This document shows positions 17,626 to 28,685 of a stretch of DNA of 64,000 bases, piece by piece (within the stretch, counting starts at the first letter, position 1; every line of letters begins with the position of its first letter). The stretch comes from Ulvibacter sp. MAR_2010_11. GTDB taxonomy: Bacteria; Bacteroidota; Bacteroidia; Flavobacteriales; Flavobacteriaceae. The position numbers and the translations under genes are program-made. The DNA lies in the NCBI RefSeq assembly GCF_002813135.1, contig NZ_PHTY01000001.1, positions 1,483,501 through 1,547,500 of the forward strand, given 5' to 3'. The notes below the pieces were generated by a model that made no database searches, had not been told where the DNA came from, and saw nothing but the letters and a program-made list of their open reading frames with translations.

Positions 17626-19926
17626 ATGAGCAAACAAAGTAAACGCCGCGAAGCCCTACTATATCACGCCAAACCAAAGCCGGGAAAAATTCAGGTGGTG
17701 CCTACCAAGAAATACGCTACCCAGCGAGATCTTTCACTGGCATATTCACCCGGCGTAGCAGAACCTTGTCTAGAAATAGAAAAAGACGTGAAGAATGTCT
17801 ACAAATACACGGCAAAAGGAAATCTGGTTGCCGTTATTTCAAACGGAACTGCCGTATTGGGGCTGGGAAATATAGGCCCCGAAGCCTCCAAACCTGTGAT
17901 GGAAGGGAAGGGATTACTATTTAAAATATTTGCCGATATAGATGTTTTCGATATTGAAGTGGGTACCGAAGATATCGATGAATTTGTTGCGACTGTTAAA
18001 AACATAGCGCCCACCTTTGGCGGGATAAACTTAGAAGATATAAAGGCTCCTGAAGCCTTCGAAATAGAACGTCGCTTAAAAGAAGAATTGGATATTCCTG
18101 TAATGCACGACGATCAGCATGGTACGGCTATCATTTCGGCGGCAGCCCTATTAAACGCACTGGAAATTACCAAAAAGAAGATAAAAGATGTCTCTATTGT
18201 GATTAGTGGTGCGGGTGCAGCTGCGGTTTCCTGCACCCGATTGTATAAAGCATTTGGTGCTAAGGCAGAAAATATTGTGATGCTGGACAGCACGGGGGTG
18301 ATTCGGAAAGACCGTGAAAATCTTTCCGTAGAAAAAACCGAATTCGCGACCTCCCGAAAAATTGACACCCTGGAACAGGCGATGAAAAAGGCCGACGTTT
18401 TTGTAGGGCTTTCCATTGCCAATATAGTAACGCCACAAATGCTGAAAAGTATGGCAAAGAACCCAATTGTCTTTGCGATGGCAAATCCCGATCCCGAAAT
18501 TGAATACGATGTAGCCGTGAAAACCCGTGAGGATATTATAATGGCCACCGGGCGAAGCGATCATCCTAATCAGGTGAACAATGTGCTGGGTTTCCCGTTT
18601 ATATTCAGAGGGGCGTTAGATGTTCGTGCTACCAAAATTAACGAAGCCATGAAAATGGCCGCGGTAAAAGCATTGGCCGATTTGGCAAAACAACCTGTAC
18701 CCGAACAGGTGAATATCGCTTATGGCGAAACAAAATTGAATTTTGGCAAGGAATATATTATTCCCAAACCATTCGATCCAAGATTGATTGCCACGGTTCC
18801 ACCGGCAGTAGCGAAAGCTGCCATGGAGAGTGGTGTGGCTACCGAACCCATAACCGATTGGGAAAAATACAAGGATGAACTATACGAACGTATGGGTAGT
18901 GACAATAAGATTGTCCGCCTGTTGGTAAGTCGCGCAAAGACAAATCCGAAGCGAATAGTTTTTGCCGAAGCAGATCATTTGGATGTTTTAAAAGCGGCTC
19001 AGATTGTACATGAGGAAGGAATTGGATTTCCTATTTTGTTAGGCAGAAAAGAGGTCATTCTCGATTTGATGCAACAAATAGATTTTGAAGCGGATGTTAC
19101 TATTATAGATACTAAGGGAGACGAGCAAACAGAAACCTTAAACGGTTACGCAGAACGTTTTTGGCAACGCCGAAGACGTAGTGGAATTACCTTATACGCA
19201 GCGCAAAAGCTGATGAGGGAGCGTAATTATTTTGCGGCAATGATGGTAAATGAAGGAGATGCCGATGCGATGATTTCGGGATATTCCCGTTCGTATCCTT
19301 CGGTAGTGCGACCTGTTCTGGAAACTATCGGTAGGTTTGAAGGGGTAACCAAGGTGGCTACAACCAATTTAATGTTGACAAAGCGTGGTCCGTTATTCCT
19401 TTCAGATACTTCAATAAATATCGACCCTACCGCAAAGGAACTTGCAAAAATTGCCCAAATGACCAACTACACCATGAAGATGTTTGGTTTGGACCCTGTG
19501 ATTGCGATGATATCCTATGCCAATTTTGGATCTTCCAAGGATCCACATGCTACCAAAGTGCGGGAAGCAGTCGAATTGTTGCACAAATCGAATCCCGATA
19601 TGATTATAGACGGAGAATTACAAACCGATTTTGCATTGAATCCGGAAATGCTAAAGCAAAAGTTTCCTTTTTCGAAACTGGCGGGCAAAAAGGTAAACGC
19701 ATTGATATTCCCTAATTTAGATTCGGCAAACAGTAATTATAAACTACTGAAAGAGCTCAATAATGTGGAGTCTATAGGTCCTATTATGCTGGGTATGAGA
19801 AAGCCTGTGCATATTCTTCAGTTGGGAGCGAGCGTAGAAGAAATTGTAAATATGGCTGCGGTTTCGGTTGTCGATGCACAACAAAAAGAAAAACGGGAAA
19901 GAGAACTGGCAAAGACAAAGAAGTAG
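17626..19926 (+). CDS. maeB: NADP-dependent malic enzyme with phosphotransacetylase-like domain
   Basis: Converts malate to pyruvate and CO2 while reducing NADP, 766 residues, the length of the large MaeB type. The N-terminal ~430 residues are the malic-enzyme part: RDLSLAYSPGVAEPC, MHDDQHGTAIISAAALLNAL and the Rossmann glycine motif VISGAGAAAVSC. The C-terminal ~330 residues are a phosphate acetyltransferase-like domain (VFAEADHLDVLKAAQ, MMVNEGDADAMISGYSRSYP). In this fusion the second domain is usually regulatory rather than catalytic. It appears independently transcribed. Confidence 0.95.
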   Translation: MSKQSKRREALLYHAKPKPGKIQVVPTKKYATQRDLSLAYSPGVAEPCLEIEKDVKNVYKYTAKGNLVAVISNGTAVLGLGNIGPEASKPVMEGKGLLFKIFADIDVFDIEVGTEDIDEFVATVKNIAPTFGGINLEDIKAPEAFEIERRLKEELDIPVMHDDQHGTAIISAAALLNALEITKKKIKDVSIVISGAGAAAVSCTRLYKAFGAKAENIVMLDSTGVIRKDRENLSVEKTEFATSRKIDTLEQAMKKADVFVGLSIANIVTPQMLKSMAKNPIVFAMANPDPEIEYDVAVKTREDIIMATGRSDHPNQVNNVLGFPFIFRGALDVRATKINEAMKMAAVKALADLAKQPVPEQVNIAYGETKLNFGKEYIIPKPFDPRLIATVPPAVAKAAMESGVATEPITDWEKYKDELYERMGSDNKIVRLLVSRAKTNPKRIVFAEADHLDVLKAAQIVHEEGIGFPILLGRKEVILDLMQQIDFEADVTIIDTKGDEQTETLNGYAERFWQRRRRSGITLYAAQKLMRERNYFAAMMVNEGDADAMISGYSRSYPSVVRPVLETIGRFEGVTKVATTNLMLTKRGPLFLSDTSINIDPTAKELAKIAQMTNYTMKMFGLDPVIAMISYANFGSSKDPHATKVREAVELLHKSNPDMIIDGELQTDFALNPEMLKQKFPFSKLAGKKVNALIFPNLDSANSNYKLLKELNNVESIGPIMLGMRKPVHILQLGASVEEIVNMAAVSVVDAQQKEKRERELAKTKK

Positions 19927-19972
19927 TAGTGATTTTCATATTTTCAAGCGTGGCGACTACAAATAATTATAC

Positions 19973-19980
19973 TATATTTG
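19973..19980 (+). promoter_or_regulatory. Candidate -7 box of ruvA-sprA
   Basis: TATATTTG matches TAnnTTTG, 23 nt before the ruvA ATG. No clear -33 TTG is visible. Confidence 0.45.
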
Positions 19981-20003
19981 AGCCATTAACTTTTTATTAA
20001 CGA

Positions 20004-20585
20004 ATGATTACCCACATTGAGGGCAGACTTGTAGAGAAAAATCCGACGGATGTTGTTATAGACTGTAATGGGGTAGGGTATTTAATACATATTTCGTTAC
20101 ATACATTTTCCAAACTCCCCGCAGGTGAAAATGTAAAACTATACACACATTTGCAGATTCGTGAAGATGCTCATACATTGTACGGGTTTTCAGGAGTTAC
20201 GGAACGTGAGATATTTAGATTGTTACTATCCGTTTCGGGGGTTGGGGCAAATACCGCGAGAACCATGTTATCGTCATTGTCCCCTCAGCAGGTAACCGAA
20301 GCAATTGCTTCAGAAGATGTAGTAACAATTCAGTCTGTAAAAGGGATAGGTTTGAAAACAGCGCAGCGCGTTATTTTAGACTTAAAAGATAAAATTTTAA
20401 AAGTATACGGTTTGGAAGATGTTTCTGCCGTTTCGAGCAATACGAATAAAAATGAAGCGTTATCTGCTTTGGAGACATTAGGCTTTGCTCGAAAACAAGC
20501 TGAAAAGGTATGCGACAAGATTGTTCAGCAAAACCCTGATGCTACGGTGGAAATGATTATAAAACAAGCTTTAAAAAATTTGTAA
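20004..20585 (+). CDS. ruvA: Holliday junction DNA-binding protein RuvA
   Basis: The tetrameric junction-binding partner of RuvB, 193 residues. It has an N-terminal OB-fold (MITHIEGRLVEKNPTDVVID, later DAHTLYGF), two helix-hairpin-helix motifs (LLLSVSGVGANTARTMLSSL and SVKGIGLKTAQRVILDLKDK) and a C-terminal RuvB-contacting domain (NEALSALETLGFARKQAEK). It is complete and typical. sprA begins three bases after its stop, so the two are translationally coupled and co-transcribed. Confidence 0.96.
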   Translation: MITHIEGRLVEKNPTDVVIDCNGVGYLIHISLHTFSKLPAGENVKLYTHLQIREDAHTLYGFSGVTEREIFRLLLSVSGVGANTARTMLSSLSPQQVTEAIASEDVVTIQSVKGIGLKTAQRVILDLKDKILKVYGLEDVSAVSSNTNKNEALSALETLGFARKQAEKVCDKIVQQNPDATVEMIIKQALKNL

Positions 20586-20588
20586 AAA

Positions 20589-23500
20589 TTGGGCGCAAAA
20601 AATTACGATTACATCAATAGCTTTAGTAAGCTTCTCTTAGTTATAGGTTTCATTTTTGGTAGTTACAGTTCTGTAGTTGCACAGGACTCTACCGCTACAG
20701 GTTCTTCCATGGGAAGATTGGATTTGCCAAACCCTCCAAGTATACAGGACGTCTATACCTACGATCCTATTACCGATAGATATATTTACACCCAGGCGAT
20801 AGGTGGTTTCACTATTAGCTATCCCATTATACTTACTCCCGATGAATACCGGGAATTGGTTATGAAGGAGCAGATGAAGGCCTATTTTAAAGAAAAAATT
20901 GATGCAGCCGATGGTAGAAAGGAAGGGTCTGAAGAAGCACAGAAAAACTTACTCCCAACCTTTTATGTAAACTCAAACTTTTTCGAATCGGTTTTCGGCG
21001 GAAATACCATCGAAGTTATTCCACAGGGTAGTGTGGAAATGGACCTGGGTCTTTTATACACAAAACAGGATAACCCGGCCTTTTCGCCTCGTAACCGAAG
21101 CAATCTTTCTTTCGATTTCGATCAACGAATCAGTTTAAGTTTATTAGGTAAAGTTGGAGAACGACTTCAGGTAACAGCCAACTACGACACACAATCTACC
21201 TTCGATTTCCAAAACCAGATAAAATTAGAATACACTCCTACCGAGGACGATATCATTCAGAAAATTGAGGTTGGAAACGTAAGTATGCCACTCAACAGTT
21301 CCTTAATTCAAGGAGCGCAAAGCTTATTTGGAGTAAAGACACAGCTTCAGTTTGGTAAGACAACCATTACAGGCGTTTTTTCGGAACAAAAATCGGAAAC
21401 CAGATCGGTTACCGCTGAAGGAGGAGCCACAATTACCGACTTCGAATTATACGCTTCCGAATACGACGAGAATCGTCACTTCTTCCTGGCACATTATTTT
21501 AGAGATCGTTACGACGAAGCTTTAAAACAATATCCTTTTATTAATTCGAACGTTCAAATTACCAGAGCAGAAGTTTGGATTACCAATCGTTCCAATAGAA
21601 CCGAAAATGTGAGAAACATTGTTGCGATTCAGGACATTGGAGAGTCCAAGGCAGAAAATATTGGTCTGAATGTTATTCCGGGAGGTTTTATAAACCAACC
21701 GGGTAATTCGTATCCCGATAACAGAAATAACGACTTTAATCCCTTCGGAATTGATGGGAGTCAACAGTCGCTTTTAAATAGTGCCATTCGGGATATTGCA
21801 ACGGTAAACCAAGGATTTTCGGGTGTTGGTGTAAATGAAGGATTGGATTACGTTACGTTGGAAAATGCCAGACAACTAACGCAAACCGAGTATCAATTAA
21901 ACTCTCAATTGGGGTATATATCCTTGAATCAGCGTTTGAATAATGATGAGGTTTTGGCGATAGCATTTCAGTTTACCGTAAACGGAAAGGTTTACCAGGT
22001 AGGAGAATTTGCCAATGACGGAGTAGAAGCTTCAGGCGGTGAAATTCCAAATCCTGATCCAAGTGAACCACCATTGCAAGGAATTGCTCAGAACTTGGTG
22101 GTTAAATTATTGAAGAGTAATATTACCAGTGTTAACGAACCTATTTGGGACTTGATGATGAAAAACATCTATCCTTTAGGAGCATATCAACTGGAGCAGG
22201 AAGATTTCAGATTAAATATTTTATATACAAGTCCGTCGCCATTAAATTACATTTCTCCGGTAGACGGAACACCTTTCCCCGATCCGGATCCTAGCAATCC
22301 CAACGATGTGGATATTGCGGAGGCAACCTTATTACGGGTGTTTAATTTGGATCGATTGAATTTTAATAACGATCCACAGCAAGGAGGCGATGGCTTTTTC
22401 GATTTCCTTCCGGGAGTTACCGTCGATACGCAAAACGGGCGTATTATTTTTACAAGTGTCGAACCTTTTGGAGAATATTTATTTAAGGAATTGGACAATA
22501 CTCCCAATGGAGGCCCCGAAGATTATAACAATCCGGCAACCTATAATGCCAATCAAAATAAATACGTTTTCAGATCGCTGTATTCTACAACTAAAACGGA
22601 GGCAGAACAGGAGGATAGCGATAAGAACTTTTTTCAGTTAAAGGGTAGTTACAAATCGACCGGTGCCGATGGAATTCCTATTGGAGCGTTTAATATTCCA
22701 CAGGGTTCCGTTACTGTTACTGCAAATGGTAGAACCTTGGTAGAAGGTGTGGATTATACCGTAAATTATCAGTTAGGAAGGGTTCAAATCTTAGATCCCG
22801 CGTTGCTTAATTCGAATACGCCAATTAGTATCACAACCGAAAATAACGCATTGTTTGGACAGCAAACCAAGCGTTTTACAGGGTTGAATGTAGAGCATAA
22901 GTTTAGTAATAAATTTCAGATTGGTGCCACTTATTTAAATCTGAATGAGCGACCGTTGACGCAGAAATCTTCCTATAATGTTGAGCCAATCAACAATACC
23001 ATATTAGGTTTTAATGCCAACTATTCTACCGAAGTACCTTTCCTAACCAGATTGGTAAATCATCTTCCCAACATCGATACCGATGTAGAATCGAACCTCT
23101 CCATACGAGGTGAGTTTGCTTACCTGATGCCGGGAGCACCAAAAGTTTCCGATTTTAACGGAAAGGCTACCGTATATGTAGACGATTTTGAGGCATCCCA
23201 AACAGCATTAGATGTTGGAAGTCCGTTATCATGGTTTCTTTCGAGCACACCCGATAGATTTGATAACGATGCCGATAATTCGAATCTCGCCTACAACTAC
23301 AATCGTGCAAAATTAAATTGGTATACCATAGATCCTATTTTTTATAGCAGTCAGCGTCCGGCCGGGATTAGCGATGATGATATTTCGAATCCGTTTACGC
23401 GTAGAGTTTTCAGAGATGAAATTTTTCCGGAGCAAGATATTATTCAAGGCCAAACACAAGCCTTATTTACACTCGATTTAGCCTATTATCCGGGTGAAAG

Positions 23501-26500
23501 AGGGCCTTATAACTTTAACCCCTTGGCCAACGGAGGCAATACCTTGCCGAATCCCGAAACGAGGTTTGGAGGTATTATGCGGCAGCTTACCACCACCGAT
23601 TTTGAGCGTTCCAACGTAGAATACATTCAGTTCTGGGTAATGGATCCTTATTACCATGACCCATCACTTAACGATAGTGGAGAGTTATACTTTAACCTGG
23701 GAAATATTTCCGAAGACATTTTAAAAGACGGAAGAAAGCAATATGAAAATGGTCTTCCAAAAGATGGAGGAACCTTAAATACTACTCCAACAGTTTACGG
23801 AAAAGTACCTACCAATCAATCATTGGTGTATACTTTCGATACACAGGGCCAGGAACGTATTAATCAGGATATTGGGTACGATGGAATTAACGATGCTACC
23901 GAAGCGGCACAGTTTCCTGCATTTGGAGGTTTGGCCGATCCAGCAGGAGATAATTACCAGTATTTCTTACAGGCTGAAGGCGGAATTGTAGATCGCTATA
24001 GAAATTATAACGGAACTGAAGGTAACTCACCGGAGGTTGTTGGTAATGACAATCGTGGTTCTACGGCACAGCCTGATGTGGAAGATATTAACCGTGATAA
24101 TACTATGAACACGGTGAACAGTTATTACGAATATAGAATTCCTATCTCCAGAGATATGAATAGTATGAATAACGAGTTTATTACCGATGAAAAAATTCTA
24201 AATGGTATCACACTTCCTAATAATTCTACGGTAGACGTTCGCTGGGTGCAGTTTAAGGTGCCAATTGATCAGGCCGATGCAGCAATTGGAGGTATTTCCG
24301 ATTTCCGATCCATTCGTTTTATGAGAATGTATATGACCGGATTTAGCGAACCGACCGTTTTACGTTTTGGGACATTGGAATTAATTCGCGGTGATTACAG
24401 AAGATTTGCCAAATCGTTGCAGGTGCCTACCGATGACCCCGATGATGACGATACCCTTTTTGAAGTAGAAACCGTTAGCATTGAAGAAAATAGTGGTTCG
24501 TACGTATTGCCACCAGGAGTTATTAGAGAGGAACTCAACAATAACAACAATATTATTCGTCAGAATGAGCAATCTCTGGTATTGCGTGTTTGCGGACTTG
24601 AAAGTGGGGACGGGCGTGCAGTTTATAAGAATTTTAACGTAGACATGCGTCAGTACGAAAACCTTGAAATGTTTATTCACGCCGAAGGCTTAGACAATGA
24701 AACCATTCCTTCAGATGGAGAACTAGTGGCCTTTATCCGACTGGGAACCGATTTAGATCAGAACTTTTACGAGGTGGAAATTCCTTTAAATATTTCTGCG
24801 GAATCTCTTATCCCCGAAGTGGTATGGCCCATTGAAAACAGGTTAAACCTGCCATTGAACTTACTTCAGAAAGCAAAAACAGCAACTTTAGGAGATATAA
24901 ATGTAGATCCTACTCAAATTACATTCTATAACCAAATAGATTTGGATCCCGACTCTGCAGCCGGGCCGGAAAACGATTTGCGTATTGGTGTGAAAGGAAA
25001 TCCAAGTTTCGGAAACGTTCGAACCATTATGTTGGGTCTAAAAAATCCAACTACAAATGAGTTATGTGGTGAAGTTTGGTTTAATGAATTGCGCCTTTCA
25101 GATTTAAAAAATCAGGGAGGATGGGCTGCAGTGGTTAATATGGACGCAAACGTGGCCGATTTTGCTACAGTAAGCGGAACAGCAGGAAGAAGCACTGTTG
25201 GTTTTGGTTCCATAGAACAAGGCCCCAACCAACGGAGTCGTGAAGATGTACAACAATACGATGTAGTAACCAATGTAAATTTAGGTCAATTGCTTCCGCG
25301 TAAATGGGGGATCCAATTGCCTTTTAATTACGGGCGTGCAGAAGAATTGATTACGCCTCAGTACGATCCCGAGTTTGATGATATCGAGTTGAATGATCGT
25401 ATTGATGATACGGAAGATCCTACAAGAAAGGATGAAATTAAACAACAATCTGTAGATTATACCAAACGTCAGAGTATTAATTTTATTGGTGTTCGGAAGG
25501 ATAGAACCGGCACTAAAAAACCAATGCCTTACGATGTCGAAAACTTTACCTTTTCGTATTCATACAATCAGGTAAATCATCACGATTTTGAAATTGCCGA
25601 AGCCTTGGATCAAAATGTACGGGTTGGTGGAACGTATAACTATACTTTTGCACCGGCAAATTTTGAACCTTTCAAAAAGAACGATTCCATCTTTAATGGA
25701 AAGTACTGGCAATTTTTAAAAGATTTGAATTTTAATCTGTTGCCCTCTAACATTACTTCAAGTTCGAACATTATAAGACAGTACAACGAACAGAAATTTA
25801 GAGAGTTGGATTTAATTCCGGGGAATATTGGGCTGCCAACCTTATACCAACGTAATTTCCTTTTCGATTGGCAATATTCCATTAATCATAATCTTACTAA
25901 ATCGTTGCGTTTCAATTTCAATTCGTCCAACAATCGAATTGTAACTAATTACATCGATGAGCAGGGATTTGCCGATAACTCAATTGGCGTTTGGGACGGA
26001 TTTTTTGATGTAGGAGAGCCCAATCAGCACTTCCAATCACTGCAGATAAATTACGATTTACCATTTAGCAAGTTTCCGTTCTTGAAATTTATTAGAGCTA
26101 CCTATTCATATACAGGAGATTTCCAATGGCAGGATGGAAGTGACTTGTTTAATAGTATTCCTATTACTTTAAACGATGGAACTACTCAGACCTACGATTT
26201 AGGAAATTCAGTTCAAAATGCAAGTACTCATAGAATTAATTCAAGTTTAGATATGAATAATTTCTATAAGTATGTAGGGTTGACAAAAATAAAGGCCGGT
26301 AATCAAAGTGGTGCGGGCGACAATAATGGTGGTGTCGAATTAAAAGGCGGACCCGGGAGTAGAGGCGGAAAAGACGGTGGTAAAGGTGGAGAAGAAGAAA
26401 AGAGCAAAGAGGAGCAAAACACTACCGGCCTTGGCGAGACTTCAGGAAGCAATGCTGGCGCCGGTGCTGCAAATTCAGGGTCGTTGAGTGGAGGAGATAA

Positions 26501-27845
26501 GGCAGTAAATACCCTAATTGGGTTGCTAACTTCAATTAAGAAAATACAGTTAAATTATCTGGAGAATAACGGTATTTTCTTGCCCGGTTATACTCCGTCT
26601 GTTGGGTTTGTAGGAACCTTAAAACCCAGTACAGGATTTACCTTCGGAAGTCAGGCAGAAATTAGAGATTTAGCAGCTCGTAAAGGGTGGCTAACACTCT
26701 ACCCCGAATTTAACGATCAGTACACAGAGGTTGAAAGCAAGCAATTGGATGCTCAGGTAAATATTGAATTGATTCCCGACTTGAAAATTGATCTTAACGG
26801 AAGCAGAATTTATTCCGAAAATTATGCGGAAAACTATATAGTTGAAGACGGATTGTATCGTTCCTTGACCCCGACTACCTTTGGAAACTTTAATATTTCA
26901 ACAGTTCTTATTAAGACAGCTTTTAGCACCAGCGATGAAAATAGTTCGGCAGCGTTTAGCGATTTTAGAACAAACCGACTGGTAATTGCAGATAGATTGG
27001 CTACAGAGTTTTATGGCACTTCCACCTTCCCTAGAGACGAAGATGGCTATCCCGTAGGTTTCGGGAAATCGAGTCAGGATGTGTTACTTCCGGCATTTCT
27101 TTCAGCCTATAAAGGTAGTGATGCTTCTAACGAGAAAACAGGAATATTCAGAGATGTACCGCTTCCCAACTGGGATGTGAAATACACCGGATTGATGAAA
27201 TTGGAATGGTTTAAAAAACGATTTAAACGATTTTCTGTACAACATGGTTATAGAGCCGGATATACAGTAAATCAGTTTCAAACCAATTTGGATTACGATC
27301 CTCTTGTACCCGAAGCCACCGATCAATCGGGTAATTTCAAAAGCAGAATATTCCTGACCAATGTGAATCTAACTGAACAATTTTCACCTTTGATTCGTGT
27401 GGATTTTGAAATGAAGAATTCAATAAAGATATTGGCTGAATTGCGAAAAGACAGAGCCTTATCTTTAAGTTTCGCTAATAATTTACTTACCGAAATTAAA
27501 GGAAACGAGGTAGTTGTTGGTTTGGGGTATCGTATTGCTGACCTGAGAATAGGAACCAATTTTGGTGGAAAGAAGCAAATCCTTAAAAGTGACCTAAACT
27601 TTAAATTGGACGTTTCCAGAAGAGATAACAAAACTATTATTCGCTATCTGGATATCGAAAATAATCAGACAACAGCTGGGCAAACTATTTATGGGCTTCA
27701 GTTTTCGGCAGATTATGCCTTAAGTAAGAACCTAACGGCATTATTTTACTACGATCACACATTTTCAGAATATGCAATTTCTACTGCATTTCCGCAAACA
27801 ACAATTAGAAGTGGGTTAACACTTCGATATAATTTTGGAAACTAA
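20589..27845 (+). CDS. sprA: Type IX secretion outer-membrane translocon SprA
   Basis: The giant outer-membrane barrel (2418 residues) through which type IX cargo leaves the cell, also needed for gliding (SprA of Flavobacterium, Sov of Porphyromonas). A signal peptide (LLLVIGFIFGSYSSVVAQD) requires the TTG start three bases after ruvA; the first in-frame ATG is about 40 codons later and would remove it. Family-type sequence recurs throughout, such as NSNFFESVFGGNTIEVIPQG, RLQVTANYDTQSTFDFQNQI and KATVYVDDFEASQTALDVGS, and it ends in a barrel strand LTLRYNFGN. A glycine/lysine/serine-rich low-complexity stretch occupies roughly residues 1900-1975. It is followed by gcvH in what looks like one operon. 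Confidence 0.95.
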   Translation: MGAKNYDYINSFSKLLLVIGFIFGSYSSVVAQDSTATGSSMGRLDLPNPPSIQDVYTYDPITDRYIYTQAIGGFTISYPIILTPDEYRELVMKEQMKAYFKEKIDAADGRKEGSEEAQKNLLPTFYVNSNFFESVFGGNTIEVIPQGSVEMDLGLLYTKQDNPAFSPRNRSNLSFDFDQRISLSLLGKVGERLQVTANYDTQSTFDFQNQIKLEYTPTEDDIIQKIEVGNVSMPLNSSLIQGAQSLFGVKTQLQFGKTTITGVFSEQKSETRSVTAEGGATITDFELYASEYDENRHFFLAHYFRDRYDEALKQYPFINSNVQITRAEVWITNRSNRTENVRNIVAIQDIGESKAENIGLNVIPGGFINQPGNSYPDNRNNDFNPFGIDGSQQSLLNSAIRDIATVNQGFSGVGVNEGLDYVTLENARQLTQTEYQLNSQLGYISLNQRLNNDEVLAIAFQFTVNGKVYQVGEFANDGVEASGGEIPNPDPSEPPLQGIAQNLVVKLLKSNITSVNEPIWDLMMKNIYPLGAYQLEQEDFRLNILYTSPSPLNYISPVDGTPFPDPDPSNPNDVDIAEATLLRVFNLDRLNFNNDPQQGGDGFFDFLPGVTVDTQNGRIIFTSVEPFGEYLFKELDNTPNGGPEDYNNPATYNANQNKYVFRSLYSTTKTEAEQEDSDKNFFQLKGSYKSTGADGIPIGAFNIPQGSVTVTANGRTLVEGVDYTVNYQLGRVQILDPALLNSNTPISITTENNALFGQQTKRFTGLNVEHKFSNKFQIGATYLNLNERPLTQKSSYNVEPINNTILGFNANYSTEVPFLTRLVNHLPNIDTDVESNLSIRGEFAYLMPGAPKVSDFNGKATVYVDDFEASQTALDVGSPLSWFLSSTPDRFDNDADNSNLAYNYNRAKLNWYTIDPIFYSSQRPAGISDDDISNPFTRRVFRDEIFPEQDIIQGQTQALFTLDLAYYPGERGPYNFNPLANGGNTLPNPETRFGGIMRQLTTTDFERSNVEYIQFWVMDPYYHDPSLNDSGELYFNLGNISEDILKDGRKQYENGLPKDGGTLNTTPTVYGKVPTNQSLVYTFDTQGQERINQDIGYDGINDATEAAQFPAFGGLADPAGDNYQYFLQAEGGIVDRYRNYNGTEGNSPEVVGNDNRGSTAQPDVEDINRDNTMNTVNSYYEYRIPISRDMNSMNNEFITDEKILNGITLPNNSTVDVRWVQFKVPIDQADAAIGGISDFRSIRFMRMYMTGFSEPTVLRFGTLELIRGDYRRFAKSLQVPTDDPDDDDTLFEVETVSIEENSGSYVLPPGVIREELNNNNNIIRQNEQSLVLRVCGLESGDGRAVYKNFNVDMRQYENLEMFIHAEGLDNETIPSDGELVAFIRLGTDLDQNFYEVEIPLNISAESLIPEVVWPIENRLNLPLNLLQKAKTATLGDINVDPTQITFYNQIDLDPDSAAGPENDLRIGVKGNPSFGNVRTIMLGLKNPTTNELCGEVWFNELRLSDLKNQGGWAAVVNMDANVADFATVSGTAGRSTVGFGSIEQGPNQRSREDVQQYDVVTNVNLGQLLPRKWGIQLPFNYGRAEELITPQYDPEFDDIELNDRIDDTEDPTRKDEIKQQSVDYTKRQSINFIGVRKDRTGTKKPMPYDVENFTFSYSYNQVNHHDFEIAEALDQNVRVGGTYNYTFAPANFEPFKKNDSIFNGKYWQFLKDLNFNLLPSNITSSSNIIRQYNEQKFRELDLIPGNIGLPTLYQRNFLFDWQYSINHNLTKSLRFNFNSSNNRIVTNYIDEQGFADNSIGVWDGFFDVGEPNQHFQSLQINYDLPFSKFPFLKFIRATYSYTGDFQWQDGSDLFNSIPITLNDGTTQTYDLGNSVQNASTHRINSSLDMNNFYKYVGLTKIKAGNQSGAGDNNGGVELKGGPGSRGGKDGGKGGEEEKSKEEQNTTGLGETSGSNAGAGAANSGSLSGGDKAVNTLIGLLTSIKKIQLNYLENNGIFLPGYTPSVGFVGTLKPSTGFTFGSQAEIRDLAARKGWLTLYPEFNDQYTEVESKQLDAQVNIELIPDLKIDLNGSRIYSENYAENYIVEDGLYRSLTPTTFGNFNISTVLIKTAFSTSDENSSAAFSDFRTNRLVIADRLATEFYGTSTFPRDEDGYPVGFGKSSQDVLLPAFLSAYKGSDASNEKTGIFRDVPLPNWDVKYTGLMKLEWFKKRFKRFSVQHGYRAGYTVNQFQTNLDYDPLVPEATDQSGNFKSRIFLTNVNLTEQFSPLIRVDFEMKNSIKILAELRKDRALSLSFANNLLTEIKGNEVVVGLGYRIADLRIGTNFGGKKQILKSDLNFKLDVSRRDNKTIIRYLDIENNQTTAGQTIYGLQFSADYALSKNLTALFYYDHTFSEYAISTAFPQTTIRSGLTLRYNFGN

Positions 27846-27873
27846 ATAAACAACCTTATTAATTGAAATTATT

Positions 27874-28254
27874 ATGAGTGTACCTTCAAACTTAAAGTAT
27901 ACAGAAGACCACGAATGGGTATTAATAGACGGTGACATTGCCACGGTTGGAATTACCGAATTTGCTCAAGGAGAACTTGGGGATATTGTATATGTTGAAG
28001 TTGAATCAGTCGATGAAACTCTGGAGAGACATGCAATCTTTGGAACAGTAGAAGCCGTGAAGACAGTTTCTGATCTTTTTTTACCGCTCTCTGGTGAAAT
28101 TATAGAGTTTAATGAAAGTCTGGAATCTGAACCGGAAAAAGTAAATTCAGATCCCTACGGGGAGGGTTGGATGATAAAAATTAAAATTTCTAACCCCGAA
28201 GAAGTAGAAGATTTACTGGATGACGCCGCTTATAAAAAAATTATCGGAGCGTAA
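27874..28254 (+). CDS. gcvH: Glycine cleavage system H protein
   Basis: A lipoyl-carrying shuttle of the glycine cleavage complex, 126 residues, the normal family length. The lipoylated lysine is in [15 protein letters not shown]; flanking signatures are YTEDHEWV and [17 protein letters not shown]. No other gcv gene is nearby. It lies 28 bp after sprA and its 3' end overlaps the next gene by 35 bp in another frame. Confidence 0.96.
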   Translation: MSVPSNLKYTEDHEWVLIDGDIATVGITEFAQGELGDIVYVEVESVDETLERHAIFGTVEAVKTVSDLFLPLSGEIIEFNESLESEPEKVNSDPYGEGWMIKIKISNPEEVEDLLDDAAYKKIIGA

Positions 28255-28618
28255 AACACTCCTTATTTTCGCGACGCTGTATACGGTGGTGGTAACTATT
28301 GCCTTACTACTGCCTGCCGGAGGACTTCCAAGAATTGATTTTATACCCGTAGACAAATTAGTGCATATATGTATCCATGTGGGCCTGGTTTTGCTATGGT
28401 TATTCTACGGTTATAAGTTAAAGAACCATCAAGGATTATTTCCATTAATTATAATTGTAGTAGTAGCATGTCTTCTATATGGCATAATAATTGAGGTGTT
28501 ACAAGACAAATATACGGTAACAAGACAGGCCGATATAATGGATGTTTTGGCCAATGTATTAGGTTCAATTATTGGAATCTTCTTGTTTTTGAGAACAAAA
28601 CAGAGGTTTAAAACTTAA
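28220..28618 (+). CDS. VanZ-like family membrane protein
   Basis: A 132-residue protein with four hydrophobic helices ([76 protein letters not shown]). The pattern with DKLVHI and GIIIEVLQ...[14 protein letters not shown] is that of the VanZ-like family, named after a teicoplanin-resistance accessory gene. Most members have no known role, and resistance should not be inferred. The start codon lies inside gcvH, so translation is coupled. Confidence 0.85.
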   Translation: MTPLIKKLSERKTLLIFATLYTVVVTIALLLPAGGLPRIDFIPVDKLVHICIHVGLVLLWLFYGYKLKNHQGLFPLIIIVVVACLLYGIIIEVLQDKYTVTRQADIMDVLANVLGSIIGIFLFLRTKQRFKT

Positions 28619-28685
28619 TAAACAATTTTCGTTTTATATTACAATAGTTTTCTATATTTTAGCAACTACTTAAATACTCTTTATT

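Noticed and set aside
28220-28618. Glycopeptide-resistance role for the VanZ-like protein
   Set aside because: Only general VanZ-family topology is present, there are no other van genes nearby, and the context is gcvH/tonB.
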